64,000 bases of DNA from Tolypothrix sp. PCC 7712 (GCF_025860405.1 NZ_CP063785.1:2418001-2482000); one strand, 5' to 3'; numbered from the stretch's first letter, positions 28,201 to 36,609 are shown. Notes: generated by a model not told the origin, from the letters alone. Program-made: numbers and translations.

Positions 28201-28657
28201 GAGCGACATTGATTTTGCTCAGTACATTCTCGATTTAACAACTCATTTATTTAAATCTTATAATTTTAGTTCTAGTAATATCCAATTAAATATTCAAGTT
28301 GAACCTGTGCATCTAGATATTGAAACTGCCATTCCCTGCGGATTAATTATTAATGAACTAGTTTCAAATGCTTTAAAGTACGCCTTTCCAGACCAGCCTT
28401 CAGGAGAAATAAAAGTAATATTGTATCAAAAATATGAATATTGCTCAAAGATTCCGCTTCAACCCGATTTAGTTCTAATTATCCGAGATAATGGTGTTGG
28501 ACTACCTGCAGATTTTGATAGCAAAAAAGCAAGAACAATGGGAATGACCCTTCTGCATGGATTAGTCAAGCAGCTGAGGGGAACAGTTCAGATTCACAAC
28601 CAGCAGGGAACAGAGTTTAAAATTATTTTTTCAAGAAGCAAGGTAGAAAAGCAATGA
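25226..28657 (+). CDS. CBS-pair, multi-PAS, HisKA_2 sensor histidine kinase
   Basis: A 1143-residue soluble kinase. Order: two CBS motifs (about 1-120, likely nucleotide binding), a coiled linker, six PAS/PAC units (about 165-285, 285-405, 405-545, 545-675, 680-800, 800-930), a HisKA_2 dimerisation/phospho-acceptor region (LLKEIHHRVKNNLGIISSLLQMQ) and an HATPase with intact N box (ELVSNALKYAF), G1 (RDNGVGL) and G2 (GMTLLHGLV). It should autophosphorylate. It overlaps the next gene by four bases (ATGA), so the two are translationally coupled and probably form one signalling pair. Confidence 0.9.
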   Translation: MDIRKPLLTVTKNMPILEVIQLMNQSQTSYALVLDAEKLIGIFTVRDVFSATSNQSALADITVAELMNQPVITLSATEAKNLSTVVQRFNQYGISHLPILDNYGQVLSVVTKDEVIERLSQTLDRKTADLERKVAQTEQMSKLIADKENCYQASQAIIQDILDSAIATSIVSFRIFPNREWQFDYQSPGSEALFGYTPQEILTQKNLWMSRVHPEDREKVIEPLFEEIFAERTVHVEYRFHHKDGSLRWICATYTSRYDARANCWIVTGASGDISDKKLAQKTLLEQAKLLELCHDAIIIRNLDNQITFWNQGAERIYGWTATEVMHKNSYTLLATQFPIPLEEANAGLINEGYWEGELVHFRRDGQKIVVESRWALFKQADGTPISVLEINRDISKRKQAELTLQDREAMLRGIGDNLPNAALYQVIREIDGSDRFSYLSVGCERIMEISAEAALQNSSLLYSQVIAEDVLRLQQAVEQSMQNMSVFDIQLRIITPSGQLKWLDLCSTPRKLHDGRVAWDGLMVDVTDIKQTEETLRKSEALLAESQRTARLGNWECDAATGKATWSKELFRLFNRDFDAEPNYQEILSLWQSDDGEKLQQAIEEAIATGKSYHLILRVPQSDGSHSYLEVIGHTQSNAEGKVVRLYGTAQDVTAREEALNERQRVEQALRENEAFLRSIYYGLGLSIFVVDVVDDDFRYVGLNPIHKNLTGLTADELRGKLPEEILPPIAAAAVRQHYQDCVQAGETITYEECLPFQGKDIWWITSLTPLKDENSRIYRIVGNSLNISDRKHTEQILELQAIITRNMAEGICLVRVDDGVLVYTNRKFEQMFGYEAGELIGQHVSIVNYADAQTDPQAVYEAITTKIRQNGESTYEVRNVKKDGTPFWSSGTSSVFEHPEYGTVFVTVQQDITEQKQAEDKLKASLKEKEVLLKEIHHRVKNNLGIISSLLQMQCRRIQNSQAISILHDSQNRIASIALVHEKLYASDHLSDIDFAQYILDLTTHLFKSYNFSSSNIQLNIQVEPVHLDIETAIPCGLIINELVSNALKYAFPDQPSGEIKVILYQKYEYCSKIPLQPDLVLIIRDNGVGLPADFDSKKARTMGMTLLHGLVKQLRGTVQIHNQQGTEFKIIFSRSKVEKQ

Positions 28658-30330
28658 GCATCTCATCAGCAGTCGAAACAGCAAATATGATTCAAGTACT
28701 GGTTGTTGAAGATGAGTATATTCTTGCTATCAACCTCCAAGAAAGTTTAGAAGGTTTGGGCTACAGAGTTGTAGACATTGTAGATTCTGCAACCGAAGCA
28801 ATTGAAAAAGCAAATGAGCTACGTCCAAACTTAATTTTAATGGATATCCGCTTGCAGGGAGAAATGGATGGTATTCAAGCAGCGGAGGAAATTTGGAGAA
28901 AACTGCAAATTCCAGTAATTTACCTAACAGGACTCTCTGATAAAAATACAGTAGAACGAGCAACTTTAACATCACCTTTTGGATACATACTCAAACCTGT
29001 TAGTGAACAAGAACTTTATGTTGCGATTCAAACAGCACTAGAACGCTATCAACGCGAGCAATTTTTAAGTACAGTTCTCCGGGGAATGGGTGAAGGTGTA
29101 ATTGTGGCTGATTCTCAACTGCAAGTACAATACCTCAATCAAGTAGCCGAAACCTTAACTGGCTGGCGATTGGAAGAAGCTAAAAACCAGATGTTAACCG
29201 AAGTCGTGCAATTGATTGAGGAACAAACTCAGCGTCCCGCAGAAAATCCGATCGCCATAGCTTTACAAACACAAACAACTATCTATCTCAAAAATCGCAT
29301 TTTACTGGTTACCAAAAACGGGACAAAAATTCCTGTTGCTGATAGTGCTACGCCTGTGAGAGATAGAAGCGGAACCATCACAGGTGCTGTGATGGTTTTT
29401 CGTGATGACACACAACGTAGACTCAATGAAGAACGTAGTATTGCATCTGAAAGAGCTAGACAAATAGAAATTCAATTAACAGAACTGCAACGACTCAATC
29501 AGTTGAAAGAGGATTTTTTGGCAACTACTTCTTATGAAATGCGGATGCCTTTGTCAAATATTAAAATGGCAATTTCTCAGCTCGAAAATGTATTAAATCA
29601 ACTGGGAATATTGAATTATGAAGAACTGTCAACCTCTGAGTCTGTTGCTAAATACTTAACTATTTTGCGTAGCCAGTGTGAGCGAGAGTTAACTTTGATA
29701 GACACTTTACTCGAAATGCGGATGATTGATGCAGATGTCTATCCGTTGCAATTAACTAAAATTAATCTGCACAATTTTCTGTCGCAAATTATTGAGAGCT
29801 TTCAAGAGCTAGTGCAAGCACAACAACAAATTTTAGAAATTAATATTGCTGCAGATTTACCACCTTTTCTTGCCGACCTCAATCTTTTAACTCGGATATT
29901 GACAGAACTGCTAAATAATGCTTGTAAATATACACCTTTACGAGAAAAAATTACCGTCAATGTCGAATATATATCCTCAGCAAATAGTTACACAAATGAG
30001 CAGAATGAATCTGAAATAATAGGTAGTTATCAAGAACCTAGACTACAGATAAAAATTAGCAATTATGGTGTGGAGATTAACCAAGAAGAGCAAGCTTTAA
30101 TCTTTGAACCTTTCTATCGGATTACCAAAAATAAAACCAAACAAAAAACAACTATTTTTGATCCAGATTACCAGATTAACATCAGGAATCCTTTACAAGA
30201 TAGCGGTGCGGGCTTAGGTTTAACTTTAGTTAAAAAGCTAGTGGAACATCTGCAAGGCAGCATTACAGTTACTAGCAATCATCTCTGCACAACATTTACT
30301 GTATCATTACCGTTTATTCTGTCTCAGTAA
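28654..30330 (+). CDS. Receiver-PAS-histidine-kinase-like protein lacking the phospho-acceptor His
   Basis: A 558-residue protein. The N-terminal receiver is intact: VEDEYIL, phospho-Asp64 in LILMDIRLQ, Thr in YLTGLS and Lys in YILKPV. A PAS domain follows (about 140-265), then a kinase-like part. In its H box the expected His is Tyr294 (FLATTSYEMRMPLSNIKMA), and the G1 box is SNYGVEI with the Asp lost, while N box (ELLNNACKYTP) and G2 (GAGLGLTLVKKL) remain. It therefore should not autophosphorylate in the usual way. Coupled to the preceding kinase, whose phosphate its receiver probably accepts. Confidence 0.88.
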   Translation: MSISSAVETANMIQVLVVEDEYILAINLQESLEGLGYRVVDIVDSATEAIEKANELRPNLILMDIRLQGEMDGIQAAEEIWRKLQIPVIYLTGLSDKNTVERATLTSPFGYILKPVSEQELYVAIQTALERYQREQFLSTVLRGMGEGVIVADSQLQVQYLNQVAETLTGWRLEEAKNQMLTEVVQLIEEQTQRPAENPIAIALQTQTTIYLKNRILLVTKNGTKIPVADSATPVRDRSGTITGAVMVFRDDTQRRLNEERSIASERARQIEIQLTELQRLNQLKEDFLATTSYEMRMPLSNIKMAISQLENVLNQLGILNYEELSTSESVAKYLTILRSQCERELTLIDTLLEMRMIDADVYPLQLTKINLHNFLSQIIESFQELVQAQQQILEINIAADLPPFLADLNLLTRILTELLNNACKYTPLREKITVNVEYISSANSYTNEQNESEIIGSYQEPRLQIKISNYGVEINQEEQALIFEPFYRITKNKTKQKTTIFDPDYQINIRNPLQDSGAGLGLTLVKKLVEHLQGSITVTSNHLCTTFTVSLPFILSQ

Positions 30331-30363
30331 TTAAAGAGATAATCAACAGGCAGAGTAGAAAAA

Positions 30364-31218
30364 TTATTCAAAGACTACAGTTCTATTGGCATAGACTAAG
30401 ACCCGATTTTGTAAGTGTAAGCGTACGGCTCTAGCTAAAACAACTCGCTCTAAATCCTTACCTTTTCTAATTAAGTCTTCAACGTCATCGCGGTGGCTAA
30501 CTCTGACTACATCCTGTTCAATAATTGGGCCAGCATCTAACTCAGGAGTAGCATAATGCGCCGTAGCTCCAATAATTTTAACTCCTCTTTCAAAAGCGCG
30601 GTGGTAAGGGTTTGCACCCACAAAAGCAGGTAAAAATGAGTGATGAATATTAATAATTTGCGGAAATTTAGTAATAAAATCAGCACTGACAATCTGCATA
30701 TATTTTGCCAATACAACTAAATCAATTTTGTATTGCTGCAATAATTCTAGTTGTTTAATTTCCTGCTCTGCTTTGTTGTCTTTACTGATGGGAATGTGGT
30801 GATAATCAATGCCGAATTGCTCGGCTACTTTCTGCAGATGAGGATGATTACTAATAATTAGCGGAATCTCAGCTGCAAATTCTTGAGCACGATGTCGCCA
30901 AATTAAATCAAACAGACAATGGTCTTGTTTACTGACCCAGATAGCAATGCGGGGCACAGTATCCGAAAAATTTAGTTCCCATTTAGCACCTAAAGGTTGG
31001 GCAATGGCATTAAATGCTGGGCCAATTAAATCTCGTGGCAGGTTAAATCCCTCTAGTTGCCATTCGATGCGGCTGAGAAATAACTCAGCACCAAAGTCTG
31101 TATGCTGATCGGCATGGATAATATTGCCGCCATTAGAGTAGATAAAATTCGCAATTTTCGCCACTAATCCCCGCTGATCGGGGCAGGAAATAAGCAAGGT
31201 TGCTGTGGGTTTGGTCAT
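30364..31218 (-). CDS. purU: Formyltetrahydrofolate deformylase
   Basis: Hydrolyses 10-formyl-THF to THF and formate, balancing one-carbon pools. The 284 residues have an N-terminal ACT domain (ATLLISCPDQRGLVAKIANFIYSNGGNI) and a formyltransferase-type catalytic domain with the conserved NIHHSFLPAFVGANPYHRA and ATAHYATPELDAGPI. The frame stays open 27 codons upstream through short tandem repeats; the family sequence begins at MTKPTATLL, so the ATG at 31218 is chosen. Confidence 0.93.
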   Translation of the reverse strand: MTKPTATLLISCPDQRGLVAKIANFIYSNGGNIIHADQHTDFGAELFLSRIEWQLEGFNLPRDLIGPAFNAIAQPLGAKWELNFSDTVPRIAIWVSKQDHCLFDLIWRHRAQEFAAEIPLIISNHPHLQKVAEQFGIDYHHIPISKDNKAEQEIKQLELLQQYKIDLVVLAKYMQIVSADFITKFPQIINIHHSFLPAFVGANPYHRAFERGVKIIGATAHYATPELDAGPIIEQDVVRVSHRDDVEDLIRKGKDLERVVLARAVRLHLQNRVLVYANRTVVFE

Positions 31219-31227
31219 GTCATTTGT

Positions 31228-31368
31228 AATGGGCATGGGGCATGGGGCATGGGGCATTGGGTAATTGGTAATTGGTGATGGGTAATTGGTAATGGGCATT
31301 TCTCCCTTTTCCCCTTCCCCCTTCCCCCTTCCCCTTTCCCCTTTCCCCTTGTCCCCTTCTCTCCCTAT
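31228..31368. repeat. Short tandem repeats upstream of purU
   Basis: GGGCATG/GGGGCAT units, then GGTAATT-type heptamers (to 31297), then pyrimidine-rich CCCTTCC/CCTTTCC units (31303-31360). If translated in the purU frame they would add an artefactual N-terminus. Confidence 0.9.
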
Positions 31369-31970
31369 TTACTGCTGGGAGTTGGTATGGGTGTTTGATC
31401 GTTATTAACTACTGTTTGTTTCCACTCAGATAGGTCGCGATTGACTGCGTTTTCAAAATCTGTGGAAACCAACAAGATATCTATATTACCATCGGGTTTT
31501 ACAGATGGGTCAGCCTGAACATATAAGAGACGACGGTTAAAGTTAGTCGTACCTAAAAGCAATTGATGGCTTTGCTGATTTTTTAGGGTGATATTAATTG
31601 TCGCCTGGGGGTTATCTAAGCCAAAATCGCCTTTTTGATTAGCTGGGATAGATAAAGAGCGATCGCTCTTTCCTTTTACCAACAAATCCATTAAATAAGA
31701 AACGATAGCATCATTCGCTGGCTCTGACACAGGTGATTTTAACAACCACTTAGGCGGATTATCCTGCGGGTTTCGTTCCAAGGCTAAAGAGAGTTTTGCC
31801 GTTGCGATTTTCAAAGACTGCACATCATCAGCAGTAAAAGTGAAAATTTGCTGCTTTTTCTCCTTTACTTCCTCACGCTGAGTCGCCCCCCGAATTTCAT
31901 AGAAATAAACAAAGCTACCCAAACCCAGGGCTAGCAATATCAAAATTAAAGTTGTGCGCGAAAATTTCAT
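31365..31970 (-). CDS. DUF4340 domain protein, part of Gld-type ABC operon
   Basis: A 201-residue protein with one N-terminal membrane anchor (about 7-24, TTLILILLALGLGSFVYFY) and a periplasmic domain of the DUF4340 type (FTADDVQSLKIATAKLSLALERN, WLLKSPVSEPANDAIVSYLMDLL, INITLKNQQSHQLLLGTTNFN). DUF4340 proteins usually follow GldG-like genes, as here. It is the last gene of a four-gene export operon; function is unknown. Confidence 0.8.
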   Translation of the reverse strand: MKFSRTTLILILLALGLGSFVYFYEIRGATQREEVKEKKQQIFTFTADDVQSLKIATAKLSLALERNPQDNPPKWLLKSPVSEPANDAIVSYLMDLLVKGKSDRSLSIPANQKGDFGLDNPQATINITLKNQQSHQLLLGTTNFNRRLLYVQADPSVKPDGNIDILLVSTDFENAVNRDLSEWKQTVVNNDQTPIPTPSSK

Positions 31971-31977
31971 GTTTTAA

Positions 31978-32130
31978 TTTGTCATTTGTCATTTGTCATT
32001 TGTCATTTGGTAATGGGTAATTGGTAATTGGTAATTGGTAATGGGAATTTTGCCCCTTGCCTCCTCATCTTCCTCATCCCCCAATCCCCATTACCCCTTA
32101 TCCCCAGAGGGGGCCCCGAGTTCCCCAGTC
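31978..32130. repeat. GTCATTT and GGTAATT heptamer repeats
   Basis: Four copies of GTCATTT, then several GGTAATT/GGTAATG units, then C-rich CCCCAAT/CCCCTTA stretches, filling the spacer between two operon genes. Confidence 0.9.
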
Positions 32131-32139
32131 CCCAATCCC

Positions 32140-33864
32140 TCACCTCCTCCGCCACCAAATTAGAAAGGCAGATACTAACCCAATTAAGGGTAGAAGCAAT
32201 AAAGATGACAATGTTAAAAGATTTGCTTGGGCGGCTGTGATGTTGAGGCGGCGGTTTTTGGCTTCTTTGGGGCGAATGGATAAAGGTTGTCGATCCTCTT
32301 GTTTACTTAGCCAGGTGACTGAGTTGAGGAAGACATCACCGTTTAATTGCTGTTGAAATAAGCCATCGGTAGCAAAGTCGGAATTTCCGATGACTACTAA
32401 CCGGGATTCAGTAGCAGGTTTTTCACCTTGCTGATTGTTTAAAGGTGCAGCAGTTGTAGGAGTTGGCGAAGATGTAGCTGTGGGAGTTGGCGAAGGGCTA
32501 GCGCTGGGTGTAGGTGAAGTAGTAGCTTTTGGTGTCGCCTGTCCTTGGGTTGTGGGTGATGGTAATGGTGAAGGTGTGGGGTTAGGTTGAGTTGTGGATG
32601 AGGCTGGTAGTTTTTTCTCTAAAGCTACGCCCAAAGTTAAAGGCCCTTTTAGGTCTTTGTCGGCATTAAACTCTAATTTCTCGCTTTGCAGGTCGCTTTC
32701 TGCCCAGCTGTTAGGATAAGGTTTGGTTCGCAGCAAGGGTGTAGACTGAACACCAGCTACGGGATTAATTTGCAACGGTCTTGCTAACCGATAAAAAGAA
32801 ATGTTGTTACCAAATTCTTTAGTAATTGGATGTTGACCGTAGTCTGTAATGATGGGCACTGCTGGCCCTTGTTTTGCACCTTTTCCAGAAACATCAACAG
32901 CTAAACGACTATCTAGGGTAACACCCCACTGTTTCAACAAGTTCTCGAGTTTGGGGTCGGTACCAGGGTCAATCATTAGCAGTAAGTTACCGCCACGATT
33001 GAGGTATTTTTCTAAAGCTTGAACTTCACCCTCAAATAGGGCTTCTTTTGGCCCTGCTACTACGACCGCCGCCGCATCATCAGGGACTTTTGCGGCTTCT
33101 GCTAAATTTAAGGGCGAGGTGGTGAAATTTTTATCAGTTAATCCCTGAATAGCTTGGGACATTCCACTTTCAGATGCTGTCAGTGGATGTTCGCCATGAC
33201 CTTGAAGGAAGTAAACTTTGGCGGCGTTAGCAGTAGTAATTTGTTGCAGGCGATTAGTTAACCGCACTTCTGAAAGTCGTTCATTTTCTGGATTAACTAC
33301 TTGTACTAACTGCCTTTTATCTTGATATTCTAAATAAACTTCTCCATAGTCTTTATAACCAAACTTTGTGGCGAGTCCTGGTCTAGCATCTGGATCGACA
33401 TACTCAAATTGAAACTTAGAGCTTTGCCGACGATAATTTTCCAGTAAATCTCGGTCTTGGGGATTTTGATTCACATCAAAAATCCAGACTTTAACTGGCT
33501 GATTTAGATTATGTAATAATTCCTGGGATTGGGGTGCAAGGGTAAATAATTGCGTTTCTGTTAAATCGGCGCGGTAATGGTAGCGAACACCCAAAAAGTT
33601 AATTAGCCCTAAAATTGCTAATACTGCTAAGGTGGCAACTAAAGCATTAGTCCCGGCTTGGGTAGAACGACTTCCTAACCATTGATTGTTTTGGCTTTGT
33701 AAGATAATCCATATACCAATAACTGCAATTCCGGTAATGAGAAATGCTAAGGAAATTGGACTCCAATATGAGGAAATTAAGCTAGAAGTTAAGCCCGCCA
33801 CTAAGAAGAATGGGCCTAGCCAAAACAGATATTTCCAAAGTTTCTTTTTAGCAACGATTTTCAT
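32140..33864 (-). CDS. GldG-like auxiliary protein of an ABC-2 exporter
   Basis: About 574 residues from MKIVAKKKLWKYLFW (ATG at 33864; a TTG lies four codons upstream). Three membrane segments near the N-terminus (about 10-60, 70-95) precede a large GldG/DUF4350-type extracytoplasmic domain (FTLAPQSQELLHNLNQPVKVWIFD, VYFLQGHGEHPL, LLLMIDPGTDP), and a final TM segment (LTLSSLLLLPLIGLVSAFLIW). A Pro/Thr/Ser-rich linker of about 65 residues interrupts the C-terminal part. In gliding bacteroidetes GldG works with GldA and GldF; the cyanobacterial substrate is unknown. Confidence 0.85.
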   Translation of the reverse strand: MKIVAKKKLWKYLFWLGPFFLVAGLTSSLISSYWSPISLAFLITGIAVIGIWIILQSQNNQWLGSRSTQAGTNALVATLAVLAILGLINFLGVRYHYRADLTETQLFTLAPQSQELLHNLNQPVKVWIFDVNQNPQDRDLLENYRRQSSKFQFEYVDPDARPGLATKFGYKDYGEVYLEYQDKRQLVQVVNPENERLSEVRLTNRLQQITTANAAKVYFLQGHGEHPLTASESGMSQAIQGLTDKNFTTSPLNLAEAAKVPDDAAAVVVAGPKEALFEGEVQALEKYLNRGGNLLLMIDPGTDPKLENLLKQWGVTLDSRLAVDVSGKGAKQGPAVPIITDYGQHPITKEFGNNISFYRLARPLQINPVAGVQSTPLLRTKPYPNSWAESDLQSEKLEFNADKDLKGPLTLGVALEKKLPASSTTQPNPTPSPLPSPTTQGQATPKATTSPTPSASPSPTPTATSSPTPTTAAPLNNQQGEKPATESRLVVIGNSDFATDGLFQQQLNGDVFLNSVTWLSKQEDRQPLSIRPKEAKNRRLNITAAQANLLTLSSLLLLPLIGLVSAFLIWWRRR

Positions 33865-33876
33865 GGGATTTGTCAA

Positions 33877-33973
33877 AAGTCAAAGGTCAAGGGTCAAGAG
33901 TTAAGGGTCAAGGGTCAAGGGTCAAGAGTGGAGAATTTTGACTTTAGACTCTTGACTTTGGACTTTGGACTCT
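33877..33973. repeat. GTCAAGG heptamer repeats with hairpin potential
   Basis: GTCAAAG/GTCAAGG/GTTAAGG units are followed by ACTCTTGAC and GACTTTG units in opposite sense, so GTCAAGAGT and ACTCTTGAC can pair across about 18 bases. It fills the spacer between permease and GldG genes. Confidence 0.85.
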
Positions 33974-33976
33974 TAT

Positions 33977-34789
33977 TTATTGACGCTGAAAGCGCAGGGC
34001 ATCAATTGATTGAGATGTGAGGAAGATACCCAGAAAGATGTAACTGAGAAATAATAGTAGGGCGCTAGTATCAAAAATGCCTTCGATAAAAGTATTAAAA
34101 TGTTTGAGTAAGGAGATATAACTCAAGGCTTCGCCAATGGGGCCGGGAACAGTTTTAGCAATTAAATCAACGAATAACAGTAATAAAATCACTGCAAAAG
34201 TGAACACAGCAGAGAGAATTGTACTATCTGTTAACGATGAAATAAACATTCCCAAAGACAAAATTGCGGCTGCTAGCAAGATTAATCCCAAATGACCAAA
34301 TAACAGCACGGTTGGTGCCATAGGTGGATTTGATTGTTGAATCACAAACGCTTCTAGTGCTAGCAAAGGTAAAACCATTGTGATGAAAAAAGTTAGCACG
34401 CCTAATAACTTACCCACAGCTACTGCCCAGTTTGTCACTGGTGACGTGGCTAATAGTTCTAAAGTGCCGCGTTTACGTTCTTCGGCATAAAGTCCCATAG
34501 AAAGAATGGGCAGTACAAATAATAATAGCCATCCCATCCGGTCTAGAAATGCCCGTACAAATTCATAGGGAACATCAATTGGCGGTACTGGTACTCCTAG
34601 TTGTTGTCCTTGTAAATCTAAGGCGGTGATTGTCGGCAAAATACCGCCTGGCCCTAGCAAAATCATGACTAAGAATAAGCCAGAAATAAACCAAAATATG
34701 CCAGCAATCACATAAGCCAAAGGTGATACAAAATAACTCTGCAATTCTCGGCGATAAATGGCAATAATATTACTCAGTACTATACCCAT
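33977..34789 (-). CDS. ABC-2 type permease (GldF-like)
   Basis: A 270-residue inner-membrane protein with about six TM segments (for example YVIAGIFWFISGLFLVMILL, WLLLFVLPILSMGLYAEERKRGTLELL, VLTFFITMVLPLLALEAFV). The LYAEERKRGTLELLATSPV motif is typical of ABC-2 permeases. Its start codon follows the stop of the ATPase gene directly, with no gap, so the two are translationally coupled subunits of one exporter. Confidence 0.9.
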   Translation of the reverse strand: MGIVLSNIIAIYRRELQSYFVSPLAYVIAGIFWFISGLFLVMILLGPGGILPTITALDLQGQQLGVPVPPIDVPYEFVRAFLDRMGWLLLFVLPILSMGLYAEERKRGTLELLATSPVTNWAVAVGKLLGVLTFFITMVLPLLALEAFVIQQSNPPMAPTVLLFGHLGLILLAAAILSLGMFISSLTDSTILSAVFTFAVILLLLFVDLIAKTVPGPIGEALSYISLLKHFNTFIEGIFDTSALLLFLSYIFLGIFLTSQSIDALRFQRQ

Positions 34790-35794
34790 CTACGCTGCTT
34801 CTCCTTCTTTGGGGGCTGAGTCTTGGATAGATTCTAAATTCTTTTCTTCTGTTGTTAACTGCAAAAACACATCTTCTAGGGTAGCGCTGACACGGCGCAT
34901 TTCATATAAAGCAAATCCCGCACGGATTATTGTGGCGGCAATATCTTTTCCGGGTTCGGTTCCTGGTTGCGATATTACTCGTAAATAGGCGCGGTTTGCT
35001 GACACTGGGTGATGACTTCCAGATGTAGGAATTGATTCTACCAGACTCACACCTGATATGTTTTGCAATACTTGTTTTGCCAAGCTAGCTTCACCTTCAA
35101 TTTCTAATTCATACCCAGAGCCACCTGTCAACTGTGTCATGAGATTTTCTGGTGTATTGGTGGCGACGACTTTACCGCGATTGATAATGGCAACACGGCT
35201 ACAAGTCATGCTCACTTCTGGCAGAATGTGGGTAGAAAGAATAATAGTATGAGTGCCGGCGAGACTTTTAATTAAATTCCGCACATCGATGATTTGCCGG
35301 GGGTCGAGTCCTACCGTTGGTTCATCTAAAATAATGGCTGGTGGATCGTGGACGATCGCCTGAGCAATCCCCACTCTTTGACGGTATCCTTTAGACAGCT
35401 TGCGGATCAGTACCTTGCGCTTATCTTCTAAATTACACCGCGCGATCGCAGCTGTTACTTTATGATTGCGATCGCCTGCGGATACTCCTTTAATTCTGGC
35501 AACAAAATGCAAAAACCCCTCCACTGTCATATCTGGATATAACGGCGGCGTTTCCGGTAAATAGCCAATCCGCTGACGCACAGCCAGAGAATTCTCATGG
35601 ACATCAAAACCAGCAATCTTCGCCGTCCCCTTCGTTGCAGGTAAATAACCAGCTAAAATCCGCATGGTAGTAGTTTTACCAGCACCATTTGGGCCTAAAA
35701 ACCCTAGAATTTCCCCAGGTTCGACATTAAAAGTCACATCAGTAATCGCTGGAGTCGAACCGTATATTTTACTTAGATGCTCAACTTCAATCAT
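34790..35794 (-). CDS. ABC transporter ATP-binding protein (GldA-like)
   Basis: A 334-residue ATPase, first gene of the exporter operon. Motifs: Walker A GPNGAGKTT, signature LSKGYRQRVG, Walker B AIILDEPTVGLDP and the switch His in ILSTHIL. After the 215-residue nucleotide-binding domain there is a C-terminal regulatory part of about 110 residues ending in an acidic tail (EEKNLESIQDSAPKEGEAA). Partners are the permease, the GldG-like and the DUF4340 proteins downstream. Confidence 0.93.
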   Translation of the reverse strand: MIEVEHLSKIYGSTPAITDVTFNVEPGEILGFLGPNGAGKTTTMRILAGYLPATKGTAKIAGFDVHENSLAVRQRIGYLPETPPLYPDMTVEGFLHFVARIKGVSAGDRNHKVTAAIARCNLEDKRKVLIRKLSKGYRQRVGIAQAIVHDPPAIILDEPTVGLDPRQIIDVRNLIKSLAGTHTIILSTHILPEVSMTCSRVAIINRGKVVATNTPENLMTQLTGGSGYELEIEGEASLAKQVLQNISGVSLVESIPTSGSHHPVSANRAYLRVISQPGTEPGKDIAATIIRAGFALYEMRRVSATLEDVFLQLTTEEKNLESIQDSAPKEGEAA

Positions 35795-35870
35795 CAGTCT
35801 CAGGCGATCGCGATTTTATAGAATACCCAACAATATTAGATCACGACGTTGGGAAAAGAGGGATTGATTC

Positions 35871-36036
35871 GGGGGATTGGGGATGAGGGGGATGAGGGGG
35901 ATGAGGGGGATGAGGGGGATGAGGGGGATGAGGGAGATGAGGGGGATGAGGGAGATGAGGGAGATGAGGGGGATGAGGGGGATGAGGGGGATGAGGGGGA
36001 TGAGGGAGATGAGGGAGATGAGGGAGATGAGGGGGA
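35871..36036. repeat. GGGGATGAG nonamer minisatellite
   Basis: About seventeen tandem 9-bp units, alternating GGGGATGAG and GGAGATGAG. Because the unit is three codons long, all six frames stay open across it; the frames are low-complexity artefacts, not genes. The same unit occurs upstream of hfq. Confidence 0.95.
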
Positions 36037-36084
36037 ACGAACACCAATTACCAATTACCCATTACCAGTAAACCAAACCCCAGT

Positions 36085-36405
36085 TTGAGAAAGCAATATC
36101 TACTGTGGCTTGCTAAATATACTGAATGGAGAAAGCAAAAGCTGCTGGTGAGAAAGCAATATCTATTTTGGCTTGCTGAATATACTGAATGGAGAAAACA
36201 AAAGCTGCTGGTGAGAAAGCAATATCTATTTTGGCTTGCTGAATATACTGAATGGAGAAAGCAAAAGCTGCTGGTGAGAAAGCAATATCTGCTTTGGCTG
36301 ACTAAATATACTAAACGGAGAAAGCAAAAGCTGCTGGTGAGAAAGCAATATCTGCTTTGGCTGACTAAATATACTAAATGGAGAAAGTAAAAGCTGTTTT
36401 GACTT
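36085..36405 (+). repeat. 63-bp tandem repeat with open frame (21-residue repeats)
   Basis: Five copies of a 63-bp unit, each reading RKQYLxWLxxYTxxRKQKLL plus V in one frame; the frame opens at TTG 36085 and closes at TAA in the fifth copy. Units 2 and 3, and units 4 and 5, are near-identical pairs. If made, the product would be a 101-residue, strongly basic helical repeat protein. There is no ribosome-binding site or ATG, and differences between units change amino acids as readily as not, so I regard it as a minisatellite first. Confidence 0.8.
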
Positions 36406-36434
36406 ACTAAATTCGACTTTATGTATTACGCCTG

Positions 36435-36542
36435 ATGTGAATTAGAAACGCCTCTTATTCTATAAGGGTTTCAAGATTCATTCAAAATCATTGTTTTGGA
36501 ACTACCTACGAAATTTCAAGGGTTTCAAGGCTTAATTCACAT
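36435..36542. repeat. Small element with terminal inverted repeats
   Basis: ATGTGAATTA at 36435-36444 and its exact reverse complement TAATTCACAT at 36533-36542 bound 108 bases that contain the direct repeat AGGGTTTCAAG twice. It may be a small MITE or a structured RNA. Confidence 0.4.
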
Positions 36543-36609
36543 TAAACGTGTATTTTTTTGGTGAAGTTATGAGTTATAGCGATCGCCAGCAGTAAAAATA
36601 GTATATTTC

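Noticed and set aside
35836-36088. Several overlapping long frames on both strands (PSSPSS, HPPHPP, DEGDEG, MRGMRG proteins)
   Set aside because: They are translations of one 9-bp tandem repeat in different frames; no start signals and no conservation expected.
36085-36405. CRISPR array
   Set aside because: The 63-bp units are directly adjacent with no spacers and no cas genes are near.
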